Below are positions 37,387 to 45,388 of a stretch of DNA of 64,000 bases, piece by piece. A program made the position numbers and the translations under genes. The stretch is from an uncultured Alphaproteobacteria bacterium (GTDB taxonomy: Bacteria; Pseudomonadota; Alphaproteobacteria; HIMB59). Every line of letters begins with the position of its first letter. Position 1 is the first letter of the stretch. The notes under the pieces are model-generated. The model was given only the letters and a program-made list of their open reading frames with translations. It searched no databases and was not told where the DNA came from. Location: NCBI GenBank assembly GCA_902588615.1, contig CACIPV010000003.1, forward strand, positions 34,912 to 98,911, written 5' to 3'.

Positions 37387-37817
37387 TGATAAGGCTACTA
37401 ATAATTTTAATAATTTTTATAGGTGGTTACGGTGCTCTTTTTTATCTATTTAACAATGCTGGCAATCTTTCACTCGTTTTAGGCATTTGGCAATTGAGCA
37501 TCCCTATTGTTCAATTCCTTTTTGTCTTAATTACATTTCTTATTCTTTTAATTTTATTTTCTTATGCTTTTACAAAGCTTTTTATTTATCCACGAGCTGC
37601 ATATATGCGCTACAAATCTTCAAATGAGCAAAAAGGCCTTGAACACTTAAGAGAGACATTAGTTGCAATAACTGAAGGCAATACAGATAAAGCTACACAA
37701 AGTCAGAAAAAATTTAAAAAATACTTAGGTAAAGATCCTTTAAATAAAATATTACAAACGCAAATTAAAAAAACAAAGGATTTAAAAATAGTTAACGTTG
37801 AAAAAGGCTCTGATTAA
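37386..37817 (+). CDS. HemY-like N-terminal domain protein
   Basis: 143 residues with two membrane segments (about 1-25 and 38-67) separated by the short LSLVLGIWQLSIP loop, then IYPRAAYMRYKSSNEQKGLEHLRETLVAITEGNTDKA, matching the HemY N-terminal domain. The TPR half of ordinary HemY (about 400 residues) is absent. It begins one base before the end of the Mic60-like gene (TAATG), consistent with the known mitofilin-hemY pairing. Heme synthesis enzymes themselves are not present here. Confidence 0.65.
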   Translation: MIRLLIILIIFIGGYGALFYLFNNAGNLSLVLGIWQLSIPIVQFLFVLITFLILLILFSYAFTKLFIYPRAAYMRYKSSNEQKGLEHLRETLVAITEGNTDKATQSQKKFKKYLGKDPLNKILQTQIKKTKDLKIVNVEKGSD

Positions 37818-38698
37818 CTTAAAAAAATAATACCTGCTCCAAGGCAAGTCAAAGTAGCACCTATTACCGCTAGGTGACCTGCATAATTTTTAGTTACAAT
37901 CCATAAAATTGGAATAATCATTATAGGCATCGTGCTTGATAATGTTGAAATAATTCCAGGGTCACCATTCTTAAGAGCAATTATTAACATAGTCATTCCA
38001 ACGCCCATTCCCATAAAACCCAAAAAAATACTATAAAAAGTTTTTTTAACATCCTTCATTCTTTCCAAAAGTTGATTATTTTTTATAAAAAATAAGCTCA
38101 TAAACATTATTATCGCAGCTACAATTACCCTAAGGTAGGAAACAATTATAGGATCCGTTGAAGCCAATGCAGGCTTCATTAGAATTATCCCGATAGATTG
38201 GCAAAGAGCCAATCCTATTCCAGCAATTAAACCAATATATTTATTTCCTTGAATGTTTTCTAAGTCGTCTTCAGGAATAGTTTTATTAAATTGGATAGCA
38301 ATCATTATGCCTATAAATATTAAACTACATCCAATTAATTCAATTAAAGAAGGTAATGTTTTGAGAAAAACTTCAGCAAGAATAATAGTAAATGGAATTT
38401 GCATTGAGAAAAGTAATGCCTGCCTTCTAGGCCCCAACCTTTTGAGACACACAAATAAAAATGTATCACCAATAATTATGCCAATAATTGATGAAAAAAA
38501 AATTGCTGTAAGAATAGACTCGTTAAAATAAATTGGTTTCCAATTTAAATAGACATAAGGAAAGAAAAAAAAAATTATTCCTAAAAGTCTTAGTAAGTTA
38601 TAATTATAGCTCCCAAAATATCTAACTATTCTCGTAGCAGAAAGAGCCACACCTGACCAAATCGCCGCTGCACCAATTGCTAAAAAGTATCCAATCAC
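37814..38698 (-). CDS. EamA/DMT-family transporter
   Basis: 294 residues with about ten membrane segments in two EamA repeats (MIGYFLAIGAAAIWSGVALS, then KYIGLIAGIGLALCQSIGII). Conserved stretches include GDTFLFVCLKRLGPRRQALLF near 77 and GVGMTMLIIALKNGDPGIISTL near 240. Starts at GTG. The family exports metabolites or takes up nucleotide sugars; substrate unknown. The 3' end overlaps the convergent HemY-like gene by 4 bases. Confidence 0.85.
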   Translation of the reverse strand: MIGYFLAIGAAAIWSGVALSATRIVRYFGSYNYNLLRLLGIIFFFFPYVYLNWKPIYFNESILTAIFFSSIIGIIIGDTFLFVCLKRLGPRRQALLFSMQIPFTIILAEVFLKTLPSLIELIGCSLIFIGIMIAIQFNKTIPEDDLENIQGNKYIGLIAGIGLALCQSIGIILMKPALASTDPIIVSYLRVIVAAIIMFMSLFFIKNNQLLERMKDVKKTFYSIFLGFMGMGVGMTMLIIALKNGDPGIISTLSSTMPIMIIPILWIVTKNYAGHLAVIGATLTCLGAGIIFLS

Positions 38699-38750
38699 GC
38701 GGGGATCTTACAAGTTAAGTTTAAAATTAATACCTTTTTATTGAATTCAT

Positions 38751-39662
38751 TTAATCAACAGCCTTATTAATTAAATTTATATCTACACTTTCTCTACTAT
38801 TTCCAATTCTCATTTCATCAAAATAAACTACTTGATTGGGTACTTTCACTCCCCAATCAACTTCAAAAGGATTTTTAGCTTTGCTTGAAATAACACTACC
38901 ACTGCTATCTTCATGAGTATCTTTCCAATCTTTTACATCCACTTCTTTAGTCTTATTTTTGTCTAACCAATTGCTAATGTGACTGTTATAGATTCCGTAT
39001 TTAAAAAATAAATCTTTATTTCCGCTTTCTTTATAAGCATCTTCAGTTAATACAGGGTATCTCATAGAACATTTATTTATTTTTTTTCCATTCAAATAAA
39101 ATTCTGTATAACTCTCACCTAGTTCTTTCTTTCCACCTTCAAAAGAATATTCGGTCTTTATCAAAATATCATTCCATTGACCCTTGAAGCTAGATAACTT
39201 TCCAATATAACAGTTTCTTTGACCCAAAGAATTAAATGTAAGGTTAACACTTATTCCATTGGCTTGGAGCATCCAAATTGGATGTCTCCAATTATGAATT
39301 TTAGATTGAGCCCAGCTAGCTTTATTTAGTGTAGGATAATCTTTATCTACATAAATACTGAAACCAAACCATTTAGTATTATTTATACCGCTCCATACAA
39401 TTTCTCTTTCTATTCTTTGTCTATCGTTTAAACAATCATCCCAATATTCATCTTGACCACATTCCCCATGCTTTAACTCAAATCTCTGTGATGTCTTACC
39501 TAATCTTACTTCAATATCGGAGTTTTTATAATTGTGATCTGCTTTATGATTTACGGAGTTAGGAATCGTTGTCTTTTCATTAATCACACTACCCCAAATT
39601 AAATATGGCAGAAATAAAAAAGGGGCTAAAAAAGATAGCCCCTTTAAAAAATTAATTTTCAA
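38751..39662 (-). CDS. Polysaccharide-lyase-like secreted protein
   Basis: 303 residues resembling the heparin-lyase I-like fold (PF14099 type): RFELKHGECGQDEYWDDCLNDRQRIERE near 60, WFGFSIYVDKDYP near 97, IHNWRHPIWMLQANG near 121, WNDILIKTEYS and FKYGIYNSHIS near 220, and VYFDEMRIGN near 280. From the TTG at 39662 it has a hydrophobic signal-like N-terminus, but the strong terminator of the upstream gene lies within that stretch. A GTG at 39587 would give a version without signal. The start is therefore uncertain. Catalytic residues cannot be assigned by eye. Confidence 0.72.
   Translation of the reverse strand: MKINFLKGLSFLAPFLFLPYLIWGSVINEKTTIPNSVNHKADHNYKNSDIEVRLGKTSQRFELKHGECGQDEYWDDCLNDRQRIEREIVWSGINNTKWFGFSIYVDKDYPTLNKASWAQSKIHNWRHPIWMLQANGISVNLTFNSLGQRNCYIGKLSSFKGQWNDILIKTEYSFEGGKKELGESYTEFYLNGKKINKCSMRYPVLTEDAYKESGNKDLFFKYGIYNSHISNWLDKNKTKEVDVKDWKDTHEDSSGSVISSKAKNPFEVDWGVKVPNQVVYFDEMRIGNSRESVDINLINKAVD
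39614..39645 (-). terminator. Rho-independent terminator of the Bax-inhibitor gene
   Basis: A perfect 10-base stem (39619-39628 with 39636-39645, GGGGCTA/TAGCCCC core), a 7-base loop and a downstream T run on the minus strand. It begins 24 bases after the stop codon at 39669, but lies inside the N-terminal coding region of the lyase-like gene. Confidence 0.85.
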
Positions 39663-39668
39663 TAAAGT

Positions 39669-40376
39669 TTATCTACGCTGACCAAATAATTGCATCAACA
39701 TTATGAATAGGTTTATAAAGTCTAAGTATAATGTCAGTGCACCCATGATTGCAGCTTTTCCTGCAAAAGCAGTTCCAGCAACTTGATAGTAAGTTGATTT
39801 AATTCTTTGAGTATCGTAAGCAGTTAAACCCACAAATACTAAAACACCTACACAAGAAATTACAAATTGCATCGCTGAGCTTTGTAAAAATATATTTACA
39901 ATGCTAGCAATAATAATTCCAATGAGCCCCATCATGAGAAATGAACCAAACTTGGTTAAATCTCTTTTAGTTGCATATCCATAGATGCTCATCGCAGCGA
40001 ATGTACAGCTTGTGATTAAAAATACTCTAACAATGCTTACGCCAGTGAAAACTATGAATATATAAGACAGAGAAATTCCCATCACAGCAGCGAATGCCCA
40101 AAATGTCATTTGAGCTGCAGAGGTGGACATTTTTTGTAATCTTGCGCCTAAAAAGAAAATAAATCCAAGTGGAGCGAGCATTACAACCCATTGAAGTGCT
40201 GTGCCATAAATAGCCCCCATCAAAGTAGGAGACTGAGAAAATCCCCATGCCACTAAACCACTTATCGCTAAACCAGAGGTCATGTAATTATAGACTTTCA
40301 TCATATAGTCTCTTAGGCCCTGATCTATAACTGTAGATTGTGACTGCGAATATGTATTTTGTTTTAATTCGACCAT
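39669..40376 (-). CDS. Bax inhibitor-1 family membrane protein
   Basis: 235 residues with seven predicted membrane segments. Near the N-terminus, LRDYMMKVYNYMTSGLAISGLVAW, and near the C-terminus, VFVGLTAYDTQRIK with LYLDFINLFIMLMQLFG, are BI-1 signatures. Relatives are calcium-leak or stress-related membrane proteins (YbhL/YccA type). A good Shine-Dalgarno (AAGGAG) sits 6 bases before the ATG. It is transcribed from the divergent promoter region 40377-40446 and ends at an intrinsic terminator. Confidence 0.92.
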   Translation of the reverse strand: MVELKQNTYSQSQSTVIDQGLRDYMMKVYNYMTSGLAISGLVAWGFSQSPTLMGAIYGTALQWVVMLAPLGFIFFLGARLQKMSTSAAQMTFWAFAAVMGISLSYIFIVFTGVSIVRVFLITSCTFAAMSIYGYATKRDLTKFGSFLMMGLIGIIIASIVNIFLQSSAMQFVISCVGVLVFVGLTAYDTQRIKSTYYQVAGTAFAGKAAIMGALTLYLDFINLFIMLMQLFGQRR

Positions 40377-40396
40377 TATTTCTCCTTAATTATTTT

Positions 40397-40425
40397 AATA
40401 TGGCTATTATCTTGATATTTTTCAA
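40397..40425 (-). promoter_or_regulatory. Candidate promoter of the Bax-inhibitor gene
   Basis: On the minus strand TTGAAA (40420-40425), a 17-base spacer and CATATT (40397-40402). The start would fall near 40390, leaving a short leader with the AAGGAG ribosome site. Confidence 0.45.
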
Positions 40426-40440
40426 GTAAAACCGTATGAA
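40412..40440 (+). promoter_or_regulatory. Candidate leaderless promoter of the aldo-keto reductase gene
   Basis: TTGATA (40412-40417), a 17-base spacer and TATGAA (40435-40440). The ATG at 40447 is 7 bases after the -10 box, so transcription would start at or next to the start codon. Its -35 overlaps the divergent -35 in a dyad CTTGA-6-TCAAG (40411-40426). Confidence 0.5.
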
Positions 40441-40446
40441 TCTTTT

Positions 40447-41484
40447 ATGAAATTCAAACATTTAGGAAATACTGACCTTCAAGTTAGCCTTATTTGCCTT
40501 GGTACAATGACTTGGGGAGAGCAAAACACAGAAAATGACGCATTTGAGCAAATGGATTATTCTATGGAAAAAGGAGTCAATTTCTTTGATACAGCAGAGT
40601 TCTATTCAGTTAAGGGAAAAGAAAAAACATATGGTGCCACTGAAAAAATAATTGGTAATTGGTTTAAACAGAAAAATAATAGAGAGAAAATCATATTAGC
40701 GTCAAAGGTCGCTGGTCCTGATGTAAGATGGATTAGAGGAGGTGGCCTACAATTTAATGAAAAACATTTCACCGAAGCTTTAGAGGGAAGTCTACAAAGA
40801 TTACAAACAGATTACATTGATCTTTATCAACTACATTGGCCAGAGAGAAAAACAAATTTTTTTGGGAGGCTGGGATATAAAAATTATAAAGAGGAAAAAG
40901 AATGGACTCCCTTTGAAGAAATTTTAGAGACAGCAAAAAAATTTATTGATCAAGGTAAGATCAGATATCTGGGCCTATCTAATGAAACCCCATACGGTTT
41001 GTCTAATTATATTAACTTGTCCAAATACAAAAATTTACCAAGGGTCATGTCTGTACAAAATCCATATAGTCTTTTAAACAGAACGTATGAAGTAGGCATG
41101 TCTGAAATATCAATAAGAGATCAAGTAGGTTTATTAGCCTACTCACCATTAGCATGTGGTGTATTAACAGGCAAATATCGAAATTTACAAAAACCTGAAG
41201 GTGCACGCTTAACAATTTGGGAGGATTGGACCAGGTACACCAACGATAGATCATTAGCTGCTACAGAAAAATACTGTAAAATTGCAGAGGATAATGGTCT
41301 AACCCCTACTGAATTATCACTTGCATTTGTTAATCAACAAGACTTTGTTACAAGTAATATTATTGGTGCAACAAAAATTGATCAGCTGAAAGAAAATATA
41401 AACTCAGTAGACATAGAATTATCAAAAGAAATAATTGATGAAATTAATGATGTACATGAAAACAATCCATCACCAGCACCTTAG
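40447..41484 (+). CDS. Aldo-keto reductase (Tas-like)
   Basis: 345-residue NADPH-dependent reductase. Catalytic tetrad: Asp and Tyr in FFDTAEFYSV near 48, Lys in ILASKVAG near 82 and His in LYQLHWPER near 123. GLSNETPYGL near 177 and the cofactor region IIGATKIDQLKENINSVD near 310 complete the family pattern. The insert with TNFFGRLGY near 134 is like E. coli Tas. Substrate unknown. No Shine-Dalgarno is visible, in keeping with the leaderless promoter proposed just upstream. Confidence 0.93.
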   Translation: MKFKHLGNTDLQVSLICLGTMTWGEQNTENDAFEQMDYSMEKGVNFFDTAEFYSVKGKEKTYGATEKIIGNWFKQKNNREKIILASKVAGPDVRWIRGGGLQFNEKHFTEALEGSLQRLQTDYIDLYQLHWPERKTNFFGRLGYKNYKEEKEWTPFEEILETAKKFIDQGKIRYLGLSNETPYGLSNYINLSKYKNLPRVMSVQNPYSLLNRTYEVGMSEISIRDQVGLLAYSPLACGVLTGKYRNLQKPEGARLTIWEDWTRYTNDRSLAATEKYCKIAEDNGLTPTELSLAFVNQQDFVTSNIIGATKIDQLKENINSVDIELSKEIIDEINDVHENNPSPAP

Positions 41485-41486
41485 CT

Positions 41487-41729
41487 ATGACTGATTGGTC
41501 AAAAGATAATAAGGGTAGATTAATAAAAACTTTTGAATTTAAAAATTACAGAAAAAGCTTTGCCTTTACTAGCCAAGTGGCGATGTTATCTGAGAAAAAA
41601 AATCATCATCCCCAAATTATTTTAGATTACGGGATTGTTACCATTTCTCTTATTTCTCACGATGTTCAGAAAGTCACCCAAAGAGATCTAGATTTAGCAG
41701 AGCAAATAGATAAAATTTACAACAATTAA
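41487..41729 (+). CDS. Pterin-4a-carbinolamine dehydratase-like protein
   Basis: 80 residues. The core EKKNHHPQIILDYGIVTISLISHD (residues about 36-59) carries the active-site His-His-Pro and the later Ser-His-Asp, followed by VTQRDLDLAEQIDKIY. The family recycles tetrahydropterin cofactor or acts as a dimerisation partner. Shorter than usual at the N-terminus (about 95 residues typical). It follows the aldo-keto reductase by 2 bases, so both are probably cotranscribed. No aromatic amino acid hydroxylase is in the window. Confidence 0.9.
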   Translation: MTDWSKDNKGRLIKTFEFKNYRKSFAFTSQVAMLSEKKNHHPQIILDYGIVTISLISHDVQKVTQRDLDLAEQIDKIYNN

Positions 41730-41769
41730 GACAAATATAAATCGTGAATGATTTATTATTTTATCACAA

Positions 41770-43215
41770 ATGGAAAATAATTTAGAGAAAGCAAAAGAGC
41801 TATTTTTTCAAAGTCTTGAATACCAATTTAAAGGAGATTTAAACCAAGCAAAATTAATTCTTGAAGAGGCCCTCATTTTAGTTCCTGAGAGGTCAAGTAT
41901 AATAAATAATTTATTGGTTATAAACTTTTCTCTAAAGGATAAAAATTCTCTTGTTAAATTGTCTAAGCATATAGACCAAATTGGTGTAAAAAAAGAACAT
42001 TACTCCAAACTAGCTCATGCTTATATCGATTTCTTAAATAAGAATTACGAAAACTCAATTTCGAATGCTAAATCAATTTTACAACAACAACCTGCTGATA
42101 TTGAGGGGCATTGCATTGATTTACTAATAAAAAATTATTTTAAAATTTGTGATTTAGAAAATTTATTTTCTTATTTAAGATTAAGTCTAAAAAAAAAAAT
42201 TAACCATGAACAAAGCCTCTACAGTGTTGGTAGCATTTTACAATATTTATCAAAGCCGAGAGCTGCCATATACTATATAAACAAGTCTTTAAAAATACGA
42301 AAAAATGATAGTTACAACTCATGCTTGGCTCAATCTTATTTAAAATTAAAAAATTTTGATAAGGGTCTGGAATTGTGGGAGAGTAGATTACTTGTAAATA
42401 ATACTTTTCCTGAAATTATTAAATCATTGAGATCTTTAAAATCTATTAATAATTTAATTAATAAGAATGTTTTAGTTATTTGTGAACAAGGATTGGGTGA
42501 CACAATAAATTTTTCAAGATTTGTAAAATTATTAAAAAATTACACATCCCAAATTACATTCATAGTTCAAGATAAACTATATGAATTGTTAAGAGACTTT
42601 GATAGCGTTATAGATGTAAAAAAAAAAAGTGAGCTTTCACACTTTGACTACGATTTCATAATACCATTGGCGAGTTTAATGCATCTATTTAAGATAAAAT
42701 ATGATGATATAAAATTTGATCACTTGAAAATAAAAAAAGAAAAATATCCATTACAATTAGACAAAAATAAATTTAATATTGCCTTTTCAAATAGTGGAAA
42801 TATTGATTATATAAACGATCAATTTAGGTCTATTAATATTTCGAAGCTGTCAAAAATTTTCGATAATTTATCGGTTAATTTTTACAATTTATCTCAAAAT
42901 AAGAATGGAATTCACCTAAAAAAACCTAATATAATTGATGCGAGTCATCTAAATTTCAAAGAAGTCGCAAATTTTTTAAAAGATATTGACTTGGTATTTA
43001 CAACAGATACCGTGTTTGTGCATCTATGTGGAATTTTAAAAATCAATTGTATTATGCTATTAAATAAAAACTCAGAGTGGAGATGGTTTGACAGTAAAAA
43101 AAAAACCATTTGGTATCCTTCTATAAAAATTTTGAAACAAAAAAGTATCAATGATTGGAAAAGAGAAATAAATATTATTTCCAGATTTATTGAAAGCAAA
43201 TACCAAAATAAATGA
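41770..43215 (+). CDS. TPR-glycosyltransferase (family 9-like)
   Basis: 481 residues. Residues 1-210 are TPR-like helices (AKELFFQSLEYQFKGDLNQAKLILEEALIL, and FDKGLELWESRLL at the end). The C-terminal half resembles heptosyltransferase-type GT-B domains: VLVICEQGLGDTINFSRFVKLL near 232, DLVFTTDTVFVHLCGILKINCIMLL near 408 and EWRWFDSKKKTIWYPSIKILKQ near 438. Such fusions occur widely in marine and methylotrophic proteobacteria; the acceptor is unknown. It starts 40 bases after the PCD gene and overlaps the DUF3429 gene by 4. Confidence 0.85.
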   Translation: MENNLEKAKELFFQSLEYQFKGDLNQAKLILEEALILVPERSSIINNLLVINFSLKDKNSLVKLSKHIDQIGVKKEHYSKLAHAYIDFLNKNYENSISNAKSILQQQPADIEGHCIDLLIKNYFKICDLENLFSYLRLSLKKKINHEQSLYSVGSILQYLSKPRAAIYYINKSLKIRKNDSYNSCLAQSYLKLKNFDKGLELWESRLLVNNTFPEIIKSLRSLKSINNLINKNVLVICEQGLGDTINFSRFVKLLKNYTSQITFIVQDKLYELLRDFDSVIDVKKKSELSHFDYDFIIPLASLMHLFKIKYDDIKFDHLKIKKEKYPLQLDKNKFNIAFSNSGNIDYINDQFRSINISKLSKIFDNLSVNFYNLSQNKNGIHLKKPNIIDASHLNFKEVANFLKDIDLVFTTDTVFVHLCGILKINCIMLLNKNSEWRWFDSKKKTIWYPSIKILKQKSINDWKREINIISRFIESKYQNK

Positions 43216-43610
43216 TTTATTTAATTGGAATACCTGGATTGATACCGTTTTATCTTTGTTTTTATAATATAGATTTGATTTTTCTTGATTTTAATAAAGA
43301 TATGTTCGTTTATTACTCTGCAGTTATAATGTCATTTTTAGGTGCCGTGTATTGGGGCGTTTATCTTCAATCAAAAAATAATATTGCCATTTTGTTTAGC
43401 GTTTGCCCAGCTGTTTATGCATTTTTGGTTTTAGCATTTGACTTAAGATTTGACGAAACAATTGGGTTTTTTACAGCGGGCTATTTCATAGTTTTATGTT
43501 TTGATTTCTTTTTTTATTTTAAAGAAAAAATAATTAAAACTGATTATTTTATATTAAGATTAATACTAACAGCTGGAATTGCTCCCGCACATATTCTGTA
43601 TATTTTATAA
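43212..43610 (+). CDS. DUF3429 membrane protein
   Basis: 132 residues with four or five membrane segments. The signature is YYSAVIMSFLGAVYWGVYL near residue 34 (usually SFLGGIRWG), with LILTAGIAPAHILY near the end. Function unknown; relatives are inner-membrane proteins of alphaproteobacteria. The start overlaps the glycosyltransferase stop as ATGA. Confidence 0.82.
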   Translation: MIYLIGIPGLIPFYLCFYNIDLIFLDFNKDMFVYYSAVIMSFLGAVYWGVYLQSKNNIAILFSVCPAVYAFLVLAFDLRFDETIGFFTAGYFIVLCFDFFFYFKEKIIKTDYFILRLILTAGIAPAHILYIL

Positions 43611-43616
43611 TTAAAA

Positions 43617-44231
43617 TTAATTAGCGATTAAATTTAGTAATTTACCAAATTTGCCGGAAAATTTTATCTTACCGTGGGTGTAGGCTAGTCCGATACAACC
43701 AGTTTGAGCATTACCAACAGGTGTATGATTATGATCGTCACTTCTTACTTGAACAGACCCTTGCTTATAATCTCCATACTCATCACTATAAGAACCGTGT
43801 AAAACTAAAAAGCTTTCATTGCCCTCGTGTGTGTGTTGAGGAATTTTTGCACCAGGCATCACGTGGATGAGCTCTAGTTTTTCATTATTTTCTTTTGGTA
43901 GTATAGAAGCAACCTTAACATCTTTAAAAGATTTCCACTTTATAATTTTATTTTTTAAATAGGATCTTAGAGTAGTTGGTAATTGACTTAACAAAGGATC
44001 GTGCTCCTCCTCAATTTGAGGTGATGATGTCTCATTTTTCGTTTGGTCTAAAACTTTATTCCATAATTCATTAGAAAGTGGAGTGTTCTCAGTCTTATCT
44101 AAAAAATAACCTCCCACCTCATTCATTGCACAGTTAAGAGATCTATTATCAGGATCAACTTCAGCCAAACACTGTTGGAAAATAAGACTTGCAGGTGAAT
44201 TCACAGGTGTACTAAGAATTTCAAATGTCAT
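43617..44231 (-). CDS. chrR: ChrR-family cupin anti-sigma factor
   Basis: 204 residues. The C-terminal cupin domain (about 100-200) has the metal motif GAKIPQHTHEGNESFLVLHGSYSDEYGDY, then HNHTPVGNAQTGC. The N-terminal part (about 1-55, NEVGGYFLD near 38) aligns with the ChrR anti-sigma domain, but the zinc ligands His-x3-Cys-x2-Cys are missing. In Rhodobacter, ChrR holds the ECF sigma RpoE until singlet oxygen releases it. It directly follows the sigma gene with no gap (TAA-ATG), so pairing is strongly implied even though the release mechanism may differ. Confidence 0.85.
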   Translation of the reverse strand: MTFEILSTPVNSPASLIFQQCLAEVDPDNRSLNCAMNEVGGYFLDKTENTPLSNELWNKVLDQTKNETSSPQIEEEHDPLLSQLPTTLRSYLKNKIIKWKSFKDVKVASILPKENNEKLELIHVMPGAKIPQHTHEGNESFLVLHGSYSDEYGDYKQGSVQVRSDDHNHTPVGNAQTGCIGLAYTHGKIKFSGKFGKLLNLIAN

Positions 44232-44828
44232 TTAATTTACCATACTACCACTGTCATTATTTAGATTAACCATATTTCCGTCTTGTTCCAATTTGCCGCG
44301 GATCTTCTCTAATGCTAAACGAATTCTTGATTTTACAGTGCCTAATGGGATTTTGGTTATCTCAGCGATTTCACCATGTGATTTTTCCTCGAAGAAATTC
44401 ATTTTTAACAGATCTAGTTGATCTTTTGGAAGATCATCTAAATATTGTGCCACCATTTCAAATTTTTGATCATGTTCGATATTCTCATCTGCTTTAGACT
44501 CAACGGGTGGTAAAATGGCAGTCTCAATGTCCTCCAAGACCGCTTTTCTGGTTTTTCTTAAAATATCAATTTTCTTGTTCCGAGCTATAGTATAAATCCA
44601 GGTACTTGGTGATGCCACAGAGGAGTCATAATAATCGGCTTTGGTCCAAATAATAGTCATGGTCTCTTGAATGATTTCCTCTGCAACAGCATCATCTGCA
44701 CCTGACTTCATCAAAAAAGACTTTAGCCTTGGGCCAAAATAATCAAAAATTTTTTTAAAACTCCCAATATCCTGCCTTTCAGCAATATTCTGAAGCGCCT
44801 CAACAAAGGGATTTTTAACTTTTACCAT
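44232..44828 (-). CDS. rpoE: ECF sigma factor (RpoE/ECF11-like)
   Basis: 198 residues from the ATG at 44828, which has GGAGAGG just upstream; a TTG at 44840 is in frame but less likely. Region 2 shows ADDAVAEEIIQETMTIIWTKADYYD and ASPSTWIYTIARNKKIDILRK near 45-90, matching sigma factors of the photo-oxidative stress group; region 4 shows LPKDQLDLLKMNFFEEKSHGEIAEITKIPLGTVKSRIRLALEKI near 130-175. Its partner is the ChrR-like gene directly downstream. The divergent neighbour is an IalB-like gene, a possible target. Confidence 0.9.
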   Translation of the reverse strand: MVKVKNPFVEALQNIAERQDIGSFKKIFDYFGPRLKSFLMKSGADDAVAEEIIQETMTIIWTKADYYDSSVASPSTWIYTIARNKKIDILRKTRKAVLEDIETAILPPVESKADENIEHDQKFEMVAQYLDDLPKDQLDLLKMNFFEEKSHGEIAEITKIPLGTVKSRIRLALEKIRGKLEQDGNMVNLNNDSGSMVN

Positions 44829-44907
44829 TAACCTCTCCAATTATATTTTTCCATTTATTATTTTAAAAATCAATCTTAATTGGTATATTCTCTGACATCA
44901 AAAGGCC

Positions 44908-45384
44908 ATGTTTAAAAAAAAATTATTATATCTAACTATATTATTTTGTTTTTTAATAAGTAATTTGTTTGCTACCCACTCCATTGACTATGAGCATGGC
45001 AAGTGGTCCTTTAAAAAAATAAACAATACAACATGTTCAATTTTCCAAGTACCTACATCAGAAAAAGGTGACTACACAAATAGAGGGTCAGTACTTTTTT
45101 ATGTTTTTAAGGAAGGTGCTGCTGAATACGTAAGAATAGATGCCGGTTATCCTTACGACTCAAAAAAATATGTTAAAGTTACTATTGACTCAAAAAATTA
45201 TCAATTTTTTGGAGAAGATGACTCAGCTTGGTCAATGGCAGATGATACTGTCATTATTGAAGCTTTAAAAGCTGGCAAAAAAATGACAGTTGTTGGATAT
45301 TCTAAAAGAGGCACAGAGACAACAGATACTTACACGTTAATAGGTTTTACTAACGCGTATAATTCTCTTTTACAAGACTGTTAA
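44908..45384 (+). CDS. IalB-family secreted protein
   Basis: 158 residues with a signal peptide (to about residue 22, LFATH). The mature part follows the invasion-associated locus B pattern: [73 protein letters not shown] and a last Cys, which may pair with Cys near 44. IalB proteins are common in free-living alphaproteobacteria; their function is not tied to invasion there. It is divergent from the ECF sigma gene by about 80 bases and 4 bases before argG. Confidence 0.82.
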   Translation: MFKKKLLYLTILFCFLISNLFATHSIDYEHGKWSFKKINNTTCSIFQVPTSEKGDYTNRGSVLFYVFKEGAAEYVRIDAGYPYDSKKYVKVTIDSKNYQFFGEDDSAWSMADDTVIIEALKAGKKMTVVGYSKRGTETTDTYTLIGFTNAYNSLLQDC

Positions 45385-45388
45385 TAAA

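Noticed and set aside
43861..43870. CACGTGG resembling half a parS site
   Set aside because: Only the central CACGTGG matches; flanks do not, and it lies inside the ChrR cupin coding sequence.
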